From CAVZLD01 sp963776055 (GTDB lineage Bacteria; Planctomycetota; Planctomycetia; Pirellulales; Pirellulaceae): a stretch of DNA of 64,000 nt. The position numbers and the translations under genes were made by a program. The notes below the pieces were generated by a model that searched no databases, had not been told where the DNA came from, and worked only from the letters and a program-made list of their open reading frames with translations. Below are positions 27,369-36,783 of this stretch, piece by piece. The DNA is taken from contig CAVZLD010000009.1 of assembly GCA_963776055.1 (NCBI GenBank), positions 310,001 through 374,000 of the forward strand. Direction: 5' to 3'. Position 1 is the stretch's first letter; each line of letters begins with the position of its first letter.

Positions 27369-28103
27369 GTGGGATCGATCGAACTGCTCTACGAGGCGCA
27401 CCCTTGTCTTGCGGTGTATAAACCGGGGGCATTGCTTACGCAGGCACCCCCGGAGATCGACAGTCTGGAACTGCGCATTCGCCAGTATCTGACGCGTCGC
27501 GAGCAACGTACGGGGAAGATCTACTTGGGCATGCCACACCGGATCGACCGACCGGCTTCCGGGGTCCTGGTGGTGGCTCGCAACATTCGTGCGACCCGTC
27601 GCCTGTCGCAGCAATTCGCGATGCGGACGGTGCAGAAGACGTATTGGGTCTTGGTTGAGGGACATCTGCGGCCGGAGCAGGGGACTTGGCGCGATTTCAT
27701 GCGAAAGATTCCCGGTGTGGCCAGCGCGGAAATCGTGGCTCCCGATCATGCCGAAGCCCGTCTGGCCATCCTGCATTATCGCGTTCGTCGCTATGAGAGT
27801 TACGGCAGTTGGCTCGAGATCCAATTGGAGACCGGGCGAACGCACCAGATCCGTTTGCAGTGCGCCATGCGCGGTCACCCGGTGTTGGGGGACCACCAGT
27901 ACGGATCCGCGCAGCTGTTCGGTCCGTCCGTCGACGATCCAAGAAAACGCTGGATCGGTCTGCATGCGCGTCAGCTGGCTTTTGATCATCCCAAGAGCCA
28001 CGAACGTGTCGTGGTGACCGCGCCCGTGCCGAAGGTCTGGGAAACGCTGCGGAAACGCCAGGAGTGGGAGGAAGACGATCCTTCGGCGAACCATCGGGAT
28101 TGA
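27369..28103 (+). CDS. RluA-family pseudouridine synthase
   Basis: The 244-residue protein isomerises uridine in rRNA or tRNA. It has 'LAVYKPGALLTQ', the catalytic motif PHRIDRPASGVLV (Asp in H-R-x-D), 'KTYWVLVEG', 'LETGRTHQIRLQ' and 'GHPVLGDHQYGS', in family order. No N-terminal S4 domain is present, so it is the short RluA/TruC-like form. The GTG start (27369) lies just after the SDR stop; the frame is open further upstream, overlapping the SDR. A charged C-terminal tail (KRQEWEEDDPS) follows the core. Target site unknown. Confidence 0.9.
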   Translation: MGSIELLYEAHPCLAVYKPGALLTQAPPEIDSLELRIRQYLTRREQRTGKIYLGMPHRIDRPASGVLVVARNIRATRRLSQQFAMRTVQKTYWVLVEGHLRPEQGTWRDFMRKIPGVASAEIVAPDHAEARLAILHYRVRRYESYGSWLEIQLETGRTHQIRLQCAMRGHPVLGDHQYGSAQLFGPSVDDPRKRWIGLHARQLAFDHPKSHERVVVTAPVPKVWETLRKRQEWEEDDPSANHRD

Positions 28104-28353
28104 GTCGCATTGGTCAAGTGTCGCGATGTCGTGATCGTGTTGCTGGCGCCCGAGAGGTTTGACTTCGGCTGGCCATAACGTACGTTTGATACGTCAGGTT
28201 CTACTTCTCTTCGCCTCTCCTCTCCGTTCCTTTGGCTCGATTCTGCCTTCCGCCAGCGGTGTGCTTGGACTCGCATGTCGCTGACGTATTCGTATCTCTT
28301 CCATCGGTTATCTCATTCGCTGCTCGTTCTTTTTGCAGGAAAGGCGCCACATC

Positions 28354-30078
28354 ATGAACCGTTATCTCCACCGAGAGGAACATCCGCGAAGGGGAAAGCA
28401 ACAGATCCGAAATCGCCGCAGAGGGGCGATCATTGTCTTGAGTGCTTTCCTCATGATCTTCATCATGGCTGTTCTGGCTTTCCGTTGACGTGGGCTACAT
28501 GCAGAACACGTGTGTCGAGCTGGACCGAGCCGTGGATGCCGGCGCCCTGGCGGGAGCGGCCCGGCTTCCCGAGGGAATTGCCGAGGCGAGTGCCGAAGCA
28601 CGTTCGTTCGTGAGGCAGAATCGCGTGGGGAGTATGGAATTGACCGACGCGGAGATTTCGATTGAACCAGGTACGTGGGACAAGGAGTCCCTCAGCTTCT
28701 CGCCGGACAGTTATCTTCCTTCTGCCATACGCGTCCGAGCGGAGCTCTTCACACGTCGTCCTCTGTTTTTTGCCCGAGCGTTGGGGCGTGATAGTTTCAC
28801 GGCGTCTTCGCAAGCGATCGCGATGTACCAGCCGCGTGACATCATGCTCGTTCTCGACTATTCGGGATCAATGAATGACGACAGCGAGCTGCGCAGTATC
28901 TCGGTTCTGGGTCGAGATTACATCGAATCGAATCTGCTGAAGATCTATGGCGAACTGGGTTCGCCCAAGTACGGGGACCTCGAATTTGTGCCAGACTGGT
29001 TCTCCGTGCGGGGCGCAGCTCCGGCGAACGAGTACCAGCCGCAGATCGTCGTGCAGTATCGCTACAACGAGGTGTACGTCACGTCGACGAAGCCCTTCGA
29101 CCGGGTCCGAATCTACAGTGGTTCGTACTACCGCAATTTTTACGGAACCGGTACCTGGAACGCAGCGCTGCAAGTCTACGAACGGACGGTCGACTACGGG
29201 AACTATCAGATCACGAAGGTAGAAGCTCGTTCCGGATACCGAGATTCCCGAGTGGCATCCTGGAATATGTATGTCGGACAGTTCAGGTTTGACTCGAATA
29301 CTACGATTCGGGCTCACGCGAAAATGGTTTGGCTTGGACGGTGTCACGTATCCCTTCACCGGCGGTGGCAGTTGGGATGAGTGGATTGATTACTGCCGGT
29401 CGAGCAATGGCTACAACAAGAATGCCGGCTACCGCTATAAGTTTGGCTACATGAACCTCGTGAACTACTGGTTGGAAAAGCGGCCGTCTTATGCCGACAC
29501 GCCGGTCTTGTGGAAGACCAGCGAACAGCCGATTACGGCAGTGAAGAATGCGGTGACCGTGTTCCTGTCGTTCTTGCAAGAGGTCGAGACGAACGATCAA
29601 CTGGGGCTCGCGGTCTACAATTCGCCCGATCAGCAGGGCAAATTGGAACGCGAGTTGGGCCAGGAATTTGGTCAAATTGAGACGATTTCCCGCGAACGTC
29701 AAGCAGGTCACTACGACGTCTACACGAACATCGGCGGCGGGCTCAAGACGGCGTGGGAAGAAATGGAGCGCAACTGCGCGTCCCGGTTCCTTTAAATTGA
29801 TCGTGCTGATGACGGACGGGATAGCGAACCGGCCGAGCAGCGATCCGATTGGCTATGTCATGGAACAGGTGAAACGCTGTCAAGATTCCGACTATCCGGT
29901 CGTCACGATCAGCTTAGGAGCCGGGGCTGACACCGACTTGATGCAGCAGATCGCGGATCAAACTGGTGGATTCCACTTCAACGTACCGGGCGGTCAGACC
30001 GTGGATGAGTACGAAGAAGATCTCAAGGAGGCATTCCGCGAGATTGCCGATATTCGGCCGCTGCAACTCGTGCAGTGA
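28354..30078 (+). CDS. Tad-pilus-like vWFA protein (TadG/TadE_N type), broken by three frameshifts
   Basis: The N-terminus is Arg-rich followed by one hydrophobic helix (GAIIVLSAFLMIFIMAVLAF), then 'DVGYMQNTCVELDRAVDAGALAGA', the pattern of TadG/TadE-like pilus-associated proteins that keep an N-terminal prepilin-like helix. A von Willebrand A domain follows, with the MIDAS motif DYSGSMND; its core is interrupted by a long Tyr-rich insert (about residues 180-330) and resumes at 'KLIVLMTDGIANRP' and 'VVTISLGAGADTDLMQQIA'. Single extra bases near 28482, 29322 (an A4 run) and 29774 explain the breaks. The corrected length is about 574 residues. No other Tad genes are adjacent. The protein is predicted to be anchored with its vWFA domain outside the cytoplasm. 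Confidence 0.78.
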
Positions 30079-30482
30079 GTCGCAGGCTGTTCCGCCCTCG
30101 CGAGCTTTCGGCTGATCGACGAGGATCGCGAGGGCCTGCTGGTTGCGCTGCCGGTTGGGTCCCATTCCGGATTGCCTGGGGAGCTGGAAAGAATATCTTC
30201 AGCAATTGCGGGGGCAAGTGACTGCCGAGCCGCTGTTCTTCGCACGCGTGATGGCTTGGCTCGAGCCGAGCCCTACCGACACTGGATTCGAAAGACACTG
30301 GATTCGAAATAGGGGAGGTGCGTTCGCCCCCGTTCCCGAGCGGCGCAAATTCGCGAATCACTGTTGGCTGTCTGCCGCATGGCGTTGGCGTGCCTCCGCG
30401 CGGTTGCTATCGTGTGATAAGCTAGGCTGTGTTATAAGGGCGGCGGGTCGGACACGTCTTTCTTGAGGGCAGCCGGGATTCC
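30079..30482. other. Intergenic region upstream of natA
   Basis: About 400 bp without a supported gene. It has an inverted repeat (CCCTCGCGA at about 30095 and TCGCGAGGG at about 30125) just after the vWFA stop, without a T-tract, and a 16-bp perfect tandem repeat at 30278-30309. A TATAAG at 30433-30438 is a plausible -10 box for the ABC genes, but no -35 at standard spacing was found. Confidence 0.4.
30278..30309 (+). repeat. 16-bp perfect tandem direct repeat (two copies)
   Basis: GACACTGGATTCGAAA occurs twice back to back at 30278-30293 and 30294-30309. It lies in the intergenic region before the ABC exporter. It could be a slippage duplication or a tandem operator site. Confidence 0.9.
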
Positions 30483-31238
30483 ATGATTCACGTTCGCGAT
30501 CTGTCGAAGACCTACGACGACCTGCGCCGCGGAAAGTTCGTGGCGTTGTCCGGGCTGAGTTTCGACGCGTATCCCGGTGAGATCTACGGACTTTTGGGCC
30601 CCAACGGTGCGGGGAAGACGACCGCCCTGCGAATTCTCAGTACCGTGCTGCGCCCGAGCGGAGGGTCTGCGTCGGTCAACGGAAGCGATGTCGTCACGCA
30701 ACCTTCGCTCGTTCGGCGGCAGATTGGCTTCGTCTCGACCAACACGGCGGTGTATGATCGGATGACCGCCTGCGAAATGGTGGAGTATTTTGGTCGACTG
30801 CACGGACTGGACGACGACGTGCTGCAGCCGCGGATGGATCGCCTCTTCGACCGCCTGCAGATGAACGACATTCGCGATACGCTGGGAGCGAAAATGTCGA
30901 CGGGAATGAAACAGAAGGTGTCGATTGCCCGGGCACTGATTCATGATCCTCCCGTGATTATCTTCGACGAGGCCACCGTAGGCCTCGATGTGCTCGTCGC
31001 CCGGTCGCTGCTGGATGGCATCGATGAGCTGCGAGACCAGGGAAAGTGTATCGTCTTTTCCACACACATCATGCGTGAGGCGGAACGGCTCTGTGATCGG
31101 ATCGCGATCATGCATCGTGGGCACATTCTTTCCGAGGGGCTTCTTGAGGAGTTACACGCCCGGCACGAGCAAGAGGATCTCGAAGAGTTATTCTTTCAGT
31201 TGATCTCTCGGCACGATGAACGGCGGCAGGCGTCATGA
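30483..31238 (+). CDS. ABC transporter ATP-binding protein, NatA type
   Basis: The 251-residue ATPase has Walker A GPNGAGKTT (39-47), Q-loop 'RQIGFVSTNTAVYDRMT', a signature variant STGMKQKVSIARAL, Walker B 'PPVIIFDEATVGLD' and the switch His in 'IVFSTHIMRE'. The match is to the NatA/CcmA subfamily of ABC-2 exporters. Its stop overlaps the start of the permease gene by 4 nt (ATGA), so translation is probably coupled. Substrate unknown: the NatAB name comes from sodium export in Bacillus, but homologues export other compounds. Confidence 0.92.
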   Translation: MIHVRDLSKTYDDLRRGKFVALSGLSFDAYPGEIYGLLGPNGAGKTTALRILSTVLRPSGGSASVNGSDVVTQPSLVRRQIGFVSTNTAVYDRMTACEMVEYFGRLHGLDDDVLQPRMDRLFDRLQMNDIRDTLGAKMSTGMKQKVSIARALIHDPPVIIFDEATVGLDVLVARSLLDGIDELRDQGKCIVFSTHIMREAERLCDRIAIMHRGHILSEGLLEELHARHEQEDLEELFFQLISRHDERRQAS

Positions 31239-33471
31239 AGTGGTCCAACGTGAGGCTGATCTTTCAACGCGAACTGCGTGACCAGTTGCGCGATCGGCGA
31301 ACGTTGTTCATGGTGGCCGTGTTGCCACTCCTGCTCTATCCGTTGATGGGGATGGCTTTCCTGCAGGTCGCGCAGTTCATGCAGGAACATCCGACGAAGG
31401 TTTGGGTCGTGGGTGCCGATGCTTTGCCGGAAACGCCGCCGTTATTGGAGGGACAGCGGTTTGCGGCGCACCTGTTCGCCTCTCCCGAGCGAGTGGACTT
31501 ACTCGTGCTGGATGTGGAGGCCACCGAACGGCACGACGAGGCGGGAGTCGCCGAGGCGGCTCAGCGGAAGTTGTCGGGTGGCGAGTACGACGCAATCGTG
31601 TATTTTCCGGCCCAGTTCGCAACGCGGCTGGAAACGTACCGCGCTGACCGCACGACCGCCGATCTGGATCCGCCACGTCCCGAGGTCTTCTTCAGCAGCG
31701 CAAAGGATCGCTCCCGAGTTGCCTACGAACGAGTGGCCAGTGTGTTGGATCGCTGGCGAGCGACGATCGTGCGGCAGACGCTGGTGGAACGAGACATTCC
31801 GGTCGCGGCCGCCACACCGTTTGAAATTGTGAACCAGGATGTGGCCGAGTTGTCTGGCCGGCGAGCAGCGCTGTGGTCCAAGATCCTGCCGTTCGTGCTG
31901 ATCGTCTGGTCGCTGACCGGTGCCTTCTACCCGGCCGTCGATTTGTGTGCCGGCGAGAAGGAACGTGGCACCTTAGAAACGTTGCTCTGCAGTCCGGCGG
32001 AACGGCGCGAGATCGTCTGGGGCAAGCTGCTGACGGTGACGCTCTTCAGCATCGTTACGTCGCTGCTGAATCTGTTGAGTCTGACCGGGACCGGTGCGGT
32101 GATCATCGGGCGACTTCAGGCTCCGCAGGGCCTTGCGTCGGCGGTGGAAATGGGCGCGCCGCCCTTGGGTACGCTCGTCTGGCTGCTGGTCGCACTGCTG
32201 CCTTTGTCGGCCTTGTTCAGCGCTTTGTCACTGGCGCTGGCGACGCTGGCTCGCAGCAGCAAGGAAGGGCAGTACTACCTGATGCCGCTGCTGCTGATCA
32301 CGATGCCGCTGGCGATGATTCCGATCATGCCCACTTCCGAGATTAGCCTGGGTAGCAGCCTCGTCCCGGTGACCGGTGTCATGCTTCTGCTGCGGTGCCT
32401 GATGGAAGGTGACTACCTGCTGGCGCTGAAGTACCTGGCCCCCGTCGCGGTGGTGACCGGTGTGTGCTGTCTGCTGGCGATTCGCTGGGCGGAAGATCAG
32501 TTCAACGACGAGTCGGTTCTGTTTCGCGAGGGAGAACGCTTTGAGCTGGGGGCGTGGTTGGTGCACCTGGTGCGCGACCGCGGTGAGACGCCCAGTCTGC
32601 CAGAAGCATTCATGTGCGGCTTGATTCTGCTGCTGTTGCAGTTCTTCATCAAGTTGATCGTGCCGATGCCCGGTTCCTGGTCCGGCTTCGCGGTCGTGAC
32701 GGTTGTGGTGCAGTTGGCGCTCATCGCCACGCCGGTCCTGCTGATGGCCGTGATGCTGACCTCCAGCGTGCGCAAGACACTGCTGCTGCGCTGGCCGACC
32801 GCCGGGCGCTGTTGGCCGCCACGCTACTGGCGGTGGCGGTCCATCCCGCCGCGACGGCGCTGCGCGATTTGGTGAGCCAGTTGTATCCGGTCAGTTCGCA
32901 AACCCTTGCGCAACTGTCTCAACTCGCCTCGATTATGGAAAACGTGCCGCTGTGGCAGATCGTACTGCTGCTTGCGGTGACGCCAGCGATTTGCGAGGAG
33001 TTGGCATTTCGCGGGTTCTTACTTTCCGGATTCCGCCACTTGGGGCACAAAGGCATGGCGATTATCCTCAGCAGCGCCTTTTTTGGCGTAATGCACGGAC
33101 TTCTGCAGCAGTCCGTCACCGCCTTTGTGCTGGGGTTGCTGTTGGGGTATCTGGCGGTGCAGACGAGCAGCCTGTTGCCCTGCATCGCGTTTCATGGTAT
33201 CCACAACGCGTTGCAGTTGGCTGCCGCGACTTTTCTGACACCCGCGTTGGTCGAGGCGCATCCCGGATGGCGAGCGATCGTCGAGGAGTCCTCATTCCTG
33301 CCGGGATCGGTTGTGTACCGCGCACCGTTGGTGATCGGCAGCATTCTTGCCAGCGGGTTGTTGCTGTATTGGTTTCGGACCTTGCCGTTTACGCCAACCG
33401 CGGAAGAATCGCTCCAAGAGGCTCTCGATCACCAATCGGTCGTCAAGCCCCGTCGCATGGATCCGGCCTAG
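31235..33471 (+). CDS. ABC-2 permease (NatB-like) fused to a CPBP-family membrane protease domain (frameshifted)
   Basis: The N-terminal part is a NatB-type ABC-2 permease: one helix at 25-45, a periplasmic domain to about 200, then helices beginning 'ILPFVLIVWSLTGAFYPAVDLCAGEKERGTLE', a hallmark of the family. The frame ends in nonsense near 32880, while the frame one base earlier continues the helices with a CPBP (Abi/CAAX-protease-like) domain. Its motifs are complete: EELAFRGF (EExxxR), 'AFFGVMH' (FxxxH) and 'FHGIHN' (HxxxN). A one-base deletion near 32790 ('TLLLR' to 'LADRRALLAATLL') joins them to about 745 residues. NatB-CPBP fusions occur in planctomycetes, as far as I recall. Whether the protease acts on the cargo is inference. 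Confidence 0.83.
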
Positions 33472-33593
33472 CCAGGACCCGCTACCGGAATTCTCCGTTC
33501 GCTTGTGCCGCATGGTGGCACCAACGTGTTGAGTTGTGGTTGCCCGCTGCCGACAGCGGTTGGGGTGAGAAGCAACGAGGAGCAAAGTGCCGC

Positions 33594-35126
33594 ATGGTGG
33601 GTCGCAATCGCCCAGCCGAACCGCCGGCCTTACGAGTCGCCAGGGCCTTGCTGCGGAGAGGTGATCACGCTGCCGCGCTGCGGCAATTCGAACAGGCGCT
33701 CCGCCAACATCCGAATCATCTGCAAGTCTTGTTGGAAGCGGCGCAAGCCTTCGGTCGTCGCTACCGTTTGGAGCGTGCCGAATCGTTGCTGGAAAAGGCA
33801 CATCGAATCGCGCCGCGTCGACCCGAAATCCAGTATCTCGTGGGGGAAGGCTACCGCAGGCTGGGTCGAATGCCCCAGGCGCAGGCTGCGTTGGAGCGCG
33901 CTTGTCGGCTGGTCGACCAATTTCCCGATGCCCAATGGAAACTCGCCTTGTTGTATGAGCGGCGCCACCGTCTGGAGGAGGCGCTGCAACTGGTGGATCG
34001 CGTGCTGGCTGCGCAGCCAAAACGTCCCCAAGCCCTGTTGTTGAAAGCGCGAATCCTCCGCCGGCAAGCCAAGACAGCGCAGTCCAAGGCGCTGCTGCAG
34101 GACCTCCTGCAGCAACCGTCCGTTCGCCCTGTTCTTCGTGCCGAAGCCCTGGGGGACCTGGCCATCCTGTTCGACCAGCTCGAGCAATATGACAAGGCGT
34201 GGACGACGATCCTGGAAGCGAAACAGATTCTTCTGGCAGTGGATGCAAGGCCCTGGACCGCCGCGCAGATTGTCTTCGGTCGCTTTGGACAACTAGCACG
34301 AGATGTCACACCTGCGCAGATACGCAATTGGACTCAGCCCGTAACCACCGATGCACAGCGCGTAGCTTTGCTGACCGGCTTCCCTCGTTCGGGCACCACG
34401 CTGCTGGAGCAGACACTGGAATCTCATGAAGATGTCATCAGTTCCGAAGAACAGGATGTTTTTTCCGCGGAGATCTTTCCCAATCTGTCGCCGGTTCGCT
34501 CGCACGAGACGCCCGTCGCGGACATTCTGCAGCAGCTTTCGTCGCATGCCATCGCCTCCGCTCGTAGCCAATACCTGGACCACATCCAGTCCTGGTTGGG
34601 CGAGCCGGTTGGCGCGCGTCTGCTGCTGGATAAGAACCCCGCGATGACGCTGATGATCCCCGTCGTGATACGACTGTTTCCCGAAGTGAAACTGCTGATT
34701 GCCTTGCGCGATCCGCGGGATGTGATTGTGAGTTGTTTTCTTCGCTACCTGCCCCTCAATCCCGTGAGCGTCTGTTACCTGACGCTGGAAAGGCTGGTCG
34801 ACCGCTACCTTCTGGACCTGAACGCCTGGTTCCGCTATCGCGAGTTGTTGGACGGCGGATGGCTGGAAGTCTCTTACGAGCAAATCGTGCGTCAGACGCG
34901 GTTCCAAGTCGATCAGGTAGTGGAGTTTCTGGAACTTGCGGGAGAGGCCTCTGCATTGGATCACCGCACCCATGCCTTGCGGAACCCCGTGATCTCGCCA
35001 ACCTATGAAGATGTTGCGAAGCCGATCTATGCCTCCGCAATCGGCCGATGGCGAAATTATCGGACGCAGCTCGAACCCATTTTGCCGCGTCTCGAAGGCG
35101 TATGCGGCAATCTGGGATACGACTAG
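33594..35126 (+). CDS. TPR-repeat sulfotransferase
   Basis: The 510-residue protein has TPR repeats over about residues 10-220 ('ALLRRGDHAAALRQFEQAL', 'LLEKAHRIAPRRPEIQYL', 'ALQLVDRVLAAQPKRP'). A sulfotransferase domain follows at about 255-505. The PAPS-binding 5' motif is GFPRSGTTLLEQ (about 262) and the 3'-phosphate motif is RDPRDVIVS (about 372). Such enzymes transfer sulfate from PAPS to hydroxyl groups of sugars or proteins; the TPR half probably recognises the substrate. A GAGGAG motif lies 11 bp before ATG 33594. It starts a cluster of secreted dockerin/PEP-CTERM genes that ends with a second TPR-sulfotransferase at 42.1 kb. Confidence 0.9.
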   Translation: MVGRNRPAEPPALRVARALLRRGDHAAALRQFEQALRQHPNHLQVLLEAAQAFGRRYRLERAESLLEKAHRIAPRRPEIQYLVGEGYRRLGRMPQAQAALERACRLVDQFPDAQWKLALLYERRHRLEEALQLVDRVLAAQPKRPQALLLKARILRRQAKTAQSKALLQDLLQQPSVRPVLRAEALGDLAILFDQLEQYDKAWTTILEAKQILLAVDARPWTAAQIVFGRFGQLARDVTPAQIRNWTQPVTTDAQRVALLTGFPRSGTTLLEQTLESHEDVISSEEQDVFSAEIFPNLSPVRSHETPVADILQQLSSHAIASARSQYLDHIQSWLGEPVGARLLLDKNPAMTLMIPVVIRLFPEVKLLIALRDPRDVIVSCFLRYLPLNPVSVCYLTLERLVDRYLLDLNAWFRYRELLDGGWLEVSYEQIVRQTRFQVDQVVEFLELAGEASALDHRTHALRNPVISPTYEDVAKPIYASAIGRWRNYRTQLEPILPRLEGVCGNLGYD

Positions 35127-35379
35127 GAACTCGTTTCTGAGCAAGTGCCCGGAAGCGGGGCTCCCGCCCTGTGGCCCGATAGGCGGGCGAGCGCCCAGCA
35201 ACTCGACATGCGGGCGATTCTCCAGCGGTTCATGAATCATCCGAGCGAATAGGGGATCTGCGCCGCGACCGAAAATCCCTGCCGCTGCCAAGTGTGTTCT
35301 GGCCATTGGCCGTTGACTCTGCTCTGATGGACCATCTAACAGTTCACTGATCCGATCCGATGTAGGGAGCCCCGCTTCG

Positions 35380-36768
35380 ATGAAGATCGTCTTTTGGAAA
35401 CATCGCCTGGCTCGCCAGCTCGCGGCTTGTGGCCTGCTGATGCCCTCCTCGCTATTGGCTGCCCCCTTGCACACCAATCTGGTTGTAAATCCCAGCTTTG
35501 AGGAAATCGACGAAGACGCCGAATTCGGCCCGTACCTCTCGCTGCGCGTCTACGATTGGGACGACTTCGACGGCGACGAGGACGACAACTACGCCTACGA
35601 TTACTTCTATGGCTACAGCGGTTTTCCGGAGCCCGATGATGCTGGGTATTACCATTACACGGGTGGGTTTGGCACATCGCCCGGGGAAGCGCAGATCTCG
35701 CAGTTGATCGATCTTTCGCAGGGACCTTCGCAAGACCTGATTGCGGCCGGTGACGCGTCTTACGCCCTGAATGCCTTCTTCAGCACGTACCGGGAGGGAG
35801 CGGATGCGTCACGCGTGCGAGCGATCTTCCGGAATGCAAGCAATCAACAGCTCGGATCAGCCGACGTCGGCGGCCTCGATTTTGTGAGCTCGCTGCCGGC
35901 GACGAATGGCCAGATTGATTGGGGACGGAGTTCTACCGCCGGCCCGTTGCCGGTCGGTACCACATCGGTCGAGATCCAAGTCGTGGCGGATGTGGGAGCG
36001 ACGAATCACGACGGCTACGTGGACCTGATCGATTTTCAGGTGACGGAGCAGCTTCTGCTACCGGTGCTGAGCGTCGAAGTTGATCGCGAAACGCGTCGCC
36101 TGACGTTGTCGAATCGCACCGCGCAAGCCGTTCCGATGTCCGGCTATTCGTTGGTCTCGGAGTTGGAAGCACTCGATGGAACGCAGTGGCTTTCGATCGC
36201 CGGCCATTATGACGCCGACAGTGGAGGGGCAGTGGATCCCAACCGGATCTGGACGGAACTCTCTCCCCGCGAAATCGGTGGCGTGTTAGAGGAAGAACAG
36301 CTTACACCGGGATCCTCGATGAGTCTGGCGGTGGGGCAGTCGATCGATCTGGGGGAAGCGCTCTGGTTGCCCAGCCCGATGGAGGATTTGGAGTTTCAAT
36401 ATGTGTCCCAGGGAGAGACGGTCCGCGGAGTGATCAACTATGAGGGAAACGGCGGCCAGCCGTTCCGGTTGGGTGATCTGAGTTTTGACGGCGAAATCGA
36501 CGTCCGCGACTGGGAACTGTTCCGCGCCGGCCAGCATGTGGCCCCGAGCAGTGGTTCGCCGGCAGAAGCCTACGGATTGGGCGATCTGAACGGCGACCTG
36601 ATCAACAACCACGCGGATTTCGTCGTCTTTCAGGACCTCTACGACCAGGCCAACGGGCCCGGTGCCTTCAACGTGATGGTCAACTCGGTTCCCGAAGGAT
36701 CAACAGGCTTCCTGCTGCTCGTCGGGTGGGGATTGCTCACAGTTAGCGCGCGACGCCGGTCATCTTGA
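35380..36768 (+). CDS. Secreted dockerin-like/PEP-CTERM protein (paralogue 1)
   Basis: The 462-residue protein begins with a signal peptide (ACGLLMPSSLLAAP). The N-terminal domain starts 'HTNLVVNPSFEEIDED' and is Asp/Tyr/Gly-rich, resembling carbohydrate-binding PEP-CTERM proteins. Two dockerin-like calcium-binding segments follow ('GDLSFDGEIDVRDWELF', 'GDLNGDLINNHADFVVF'). The C-terminus is a PEP-CTERM-like sorting signal: 'VPEGSTGF', a hydrophobic helix, then 'SARRRSS'. Exosortase would recognise this; none is in the window. The next gene is a clear paralogue, 15 bp away. Cell-surface or exopolymer association is predicted. Confidence 0.8.
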   Translation: MKIVFWKHRLARQLAACGLLMPSSLLAAPLHTNLVVNPSFEEIDEDAEFGPYLSLRVYDWDDFDGDEDDNYAYDYFYGYSGFPEPDDAGYYHYTGGFGTSPGEAQISQLIDLSQGPSQDLIAAGDASYALNAFFSTYREGADASRVRAIFRNASNQQLGSADVGGLDFVSSLPATNGQIDWGRSSTAGPLPVGTTSVEIQVVADVGATNHDGYVDLIDFQVTEQLLLPVLSVEVDRETRRLTLSNRTAQAVPMSGYSLVSELEALDGTQWLSIAGHYDADSGGAVDPNRIWTELSPREIGGVLEEEQLTPGSSMSLAVGQSIDLGEALWLPSPMEDLEFQYVSQGETVRGVINYEGNGGQPFRLGDLSFDGEIDVRDWELFRAGQHVAPSSGSPAEAYGLGDLNGDLINNHADFVVFQDLYDQANGPGAFNVMVNSVPEGSTGFLLLVGWGLLTVSARRRSS

Positions 36769-36783
36769 GGGAGTTGTACTGCA

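Noticed and set aside
30095..30133. CCCTCGCGA/TCGCGAGGG hairpin as a terminator for the vWFA gene
   Set aside because: No T-tract follows, and the loop is long; function undecided.
30433..30438. TATAAG as the -10 box for natA
   Set aside because: No -35 at 15-19 bp; the TTGCTA upstream is 23 bp away. Left as a mention only.
28354..33471. vWFA protein plus ABC exporter as one new export/defence system
   Set aside because: A 400-bp gap with its own probable promoter separates them, and the vWFA protein resembles Tad-type proteins that occur alone in planctomycetes.
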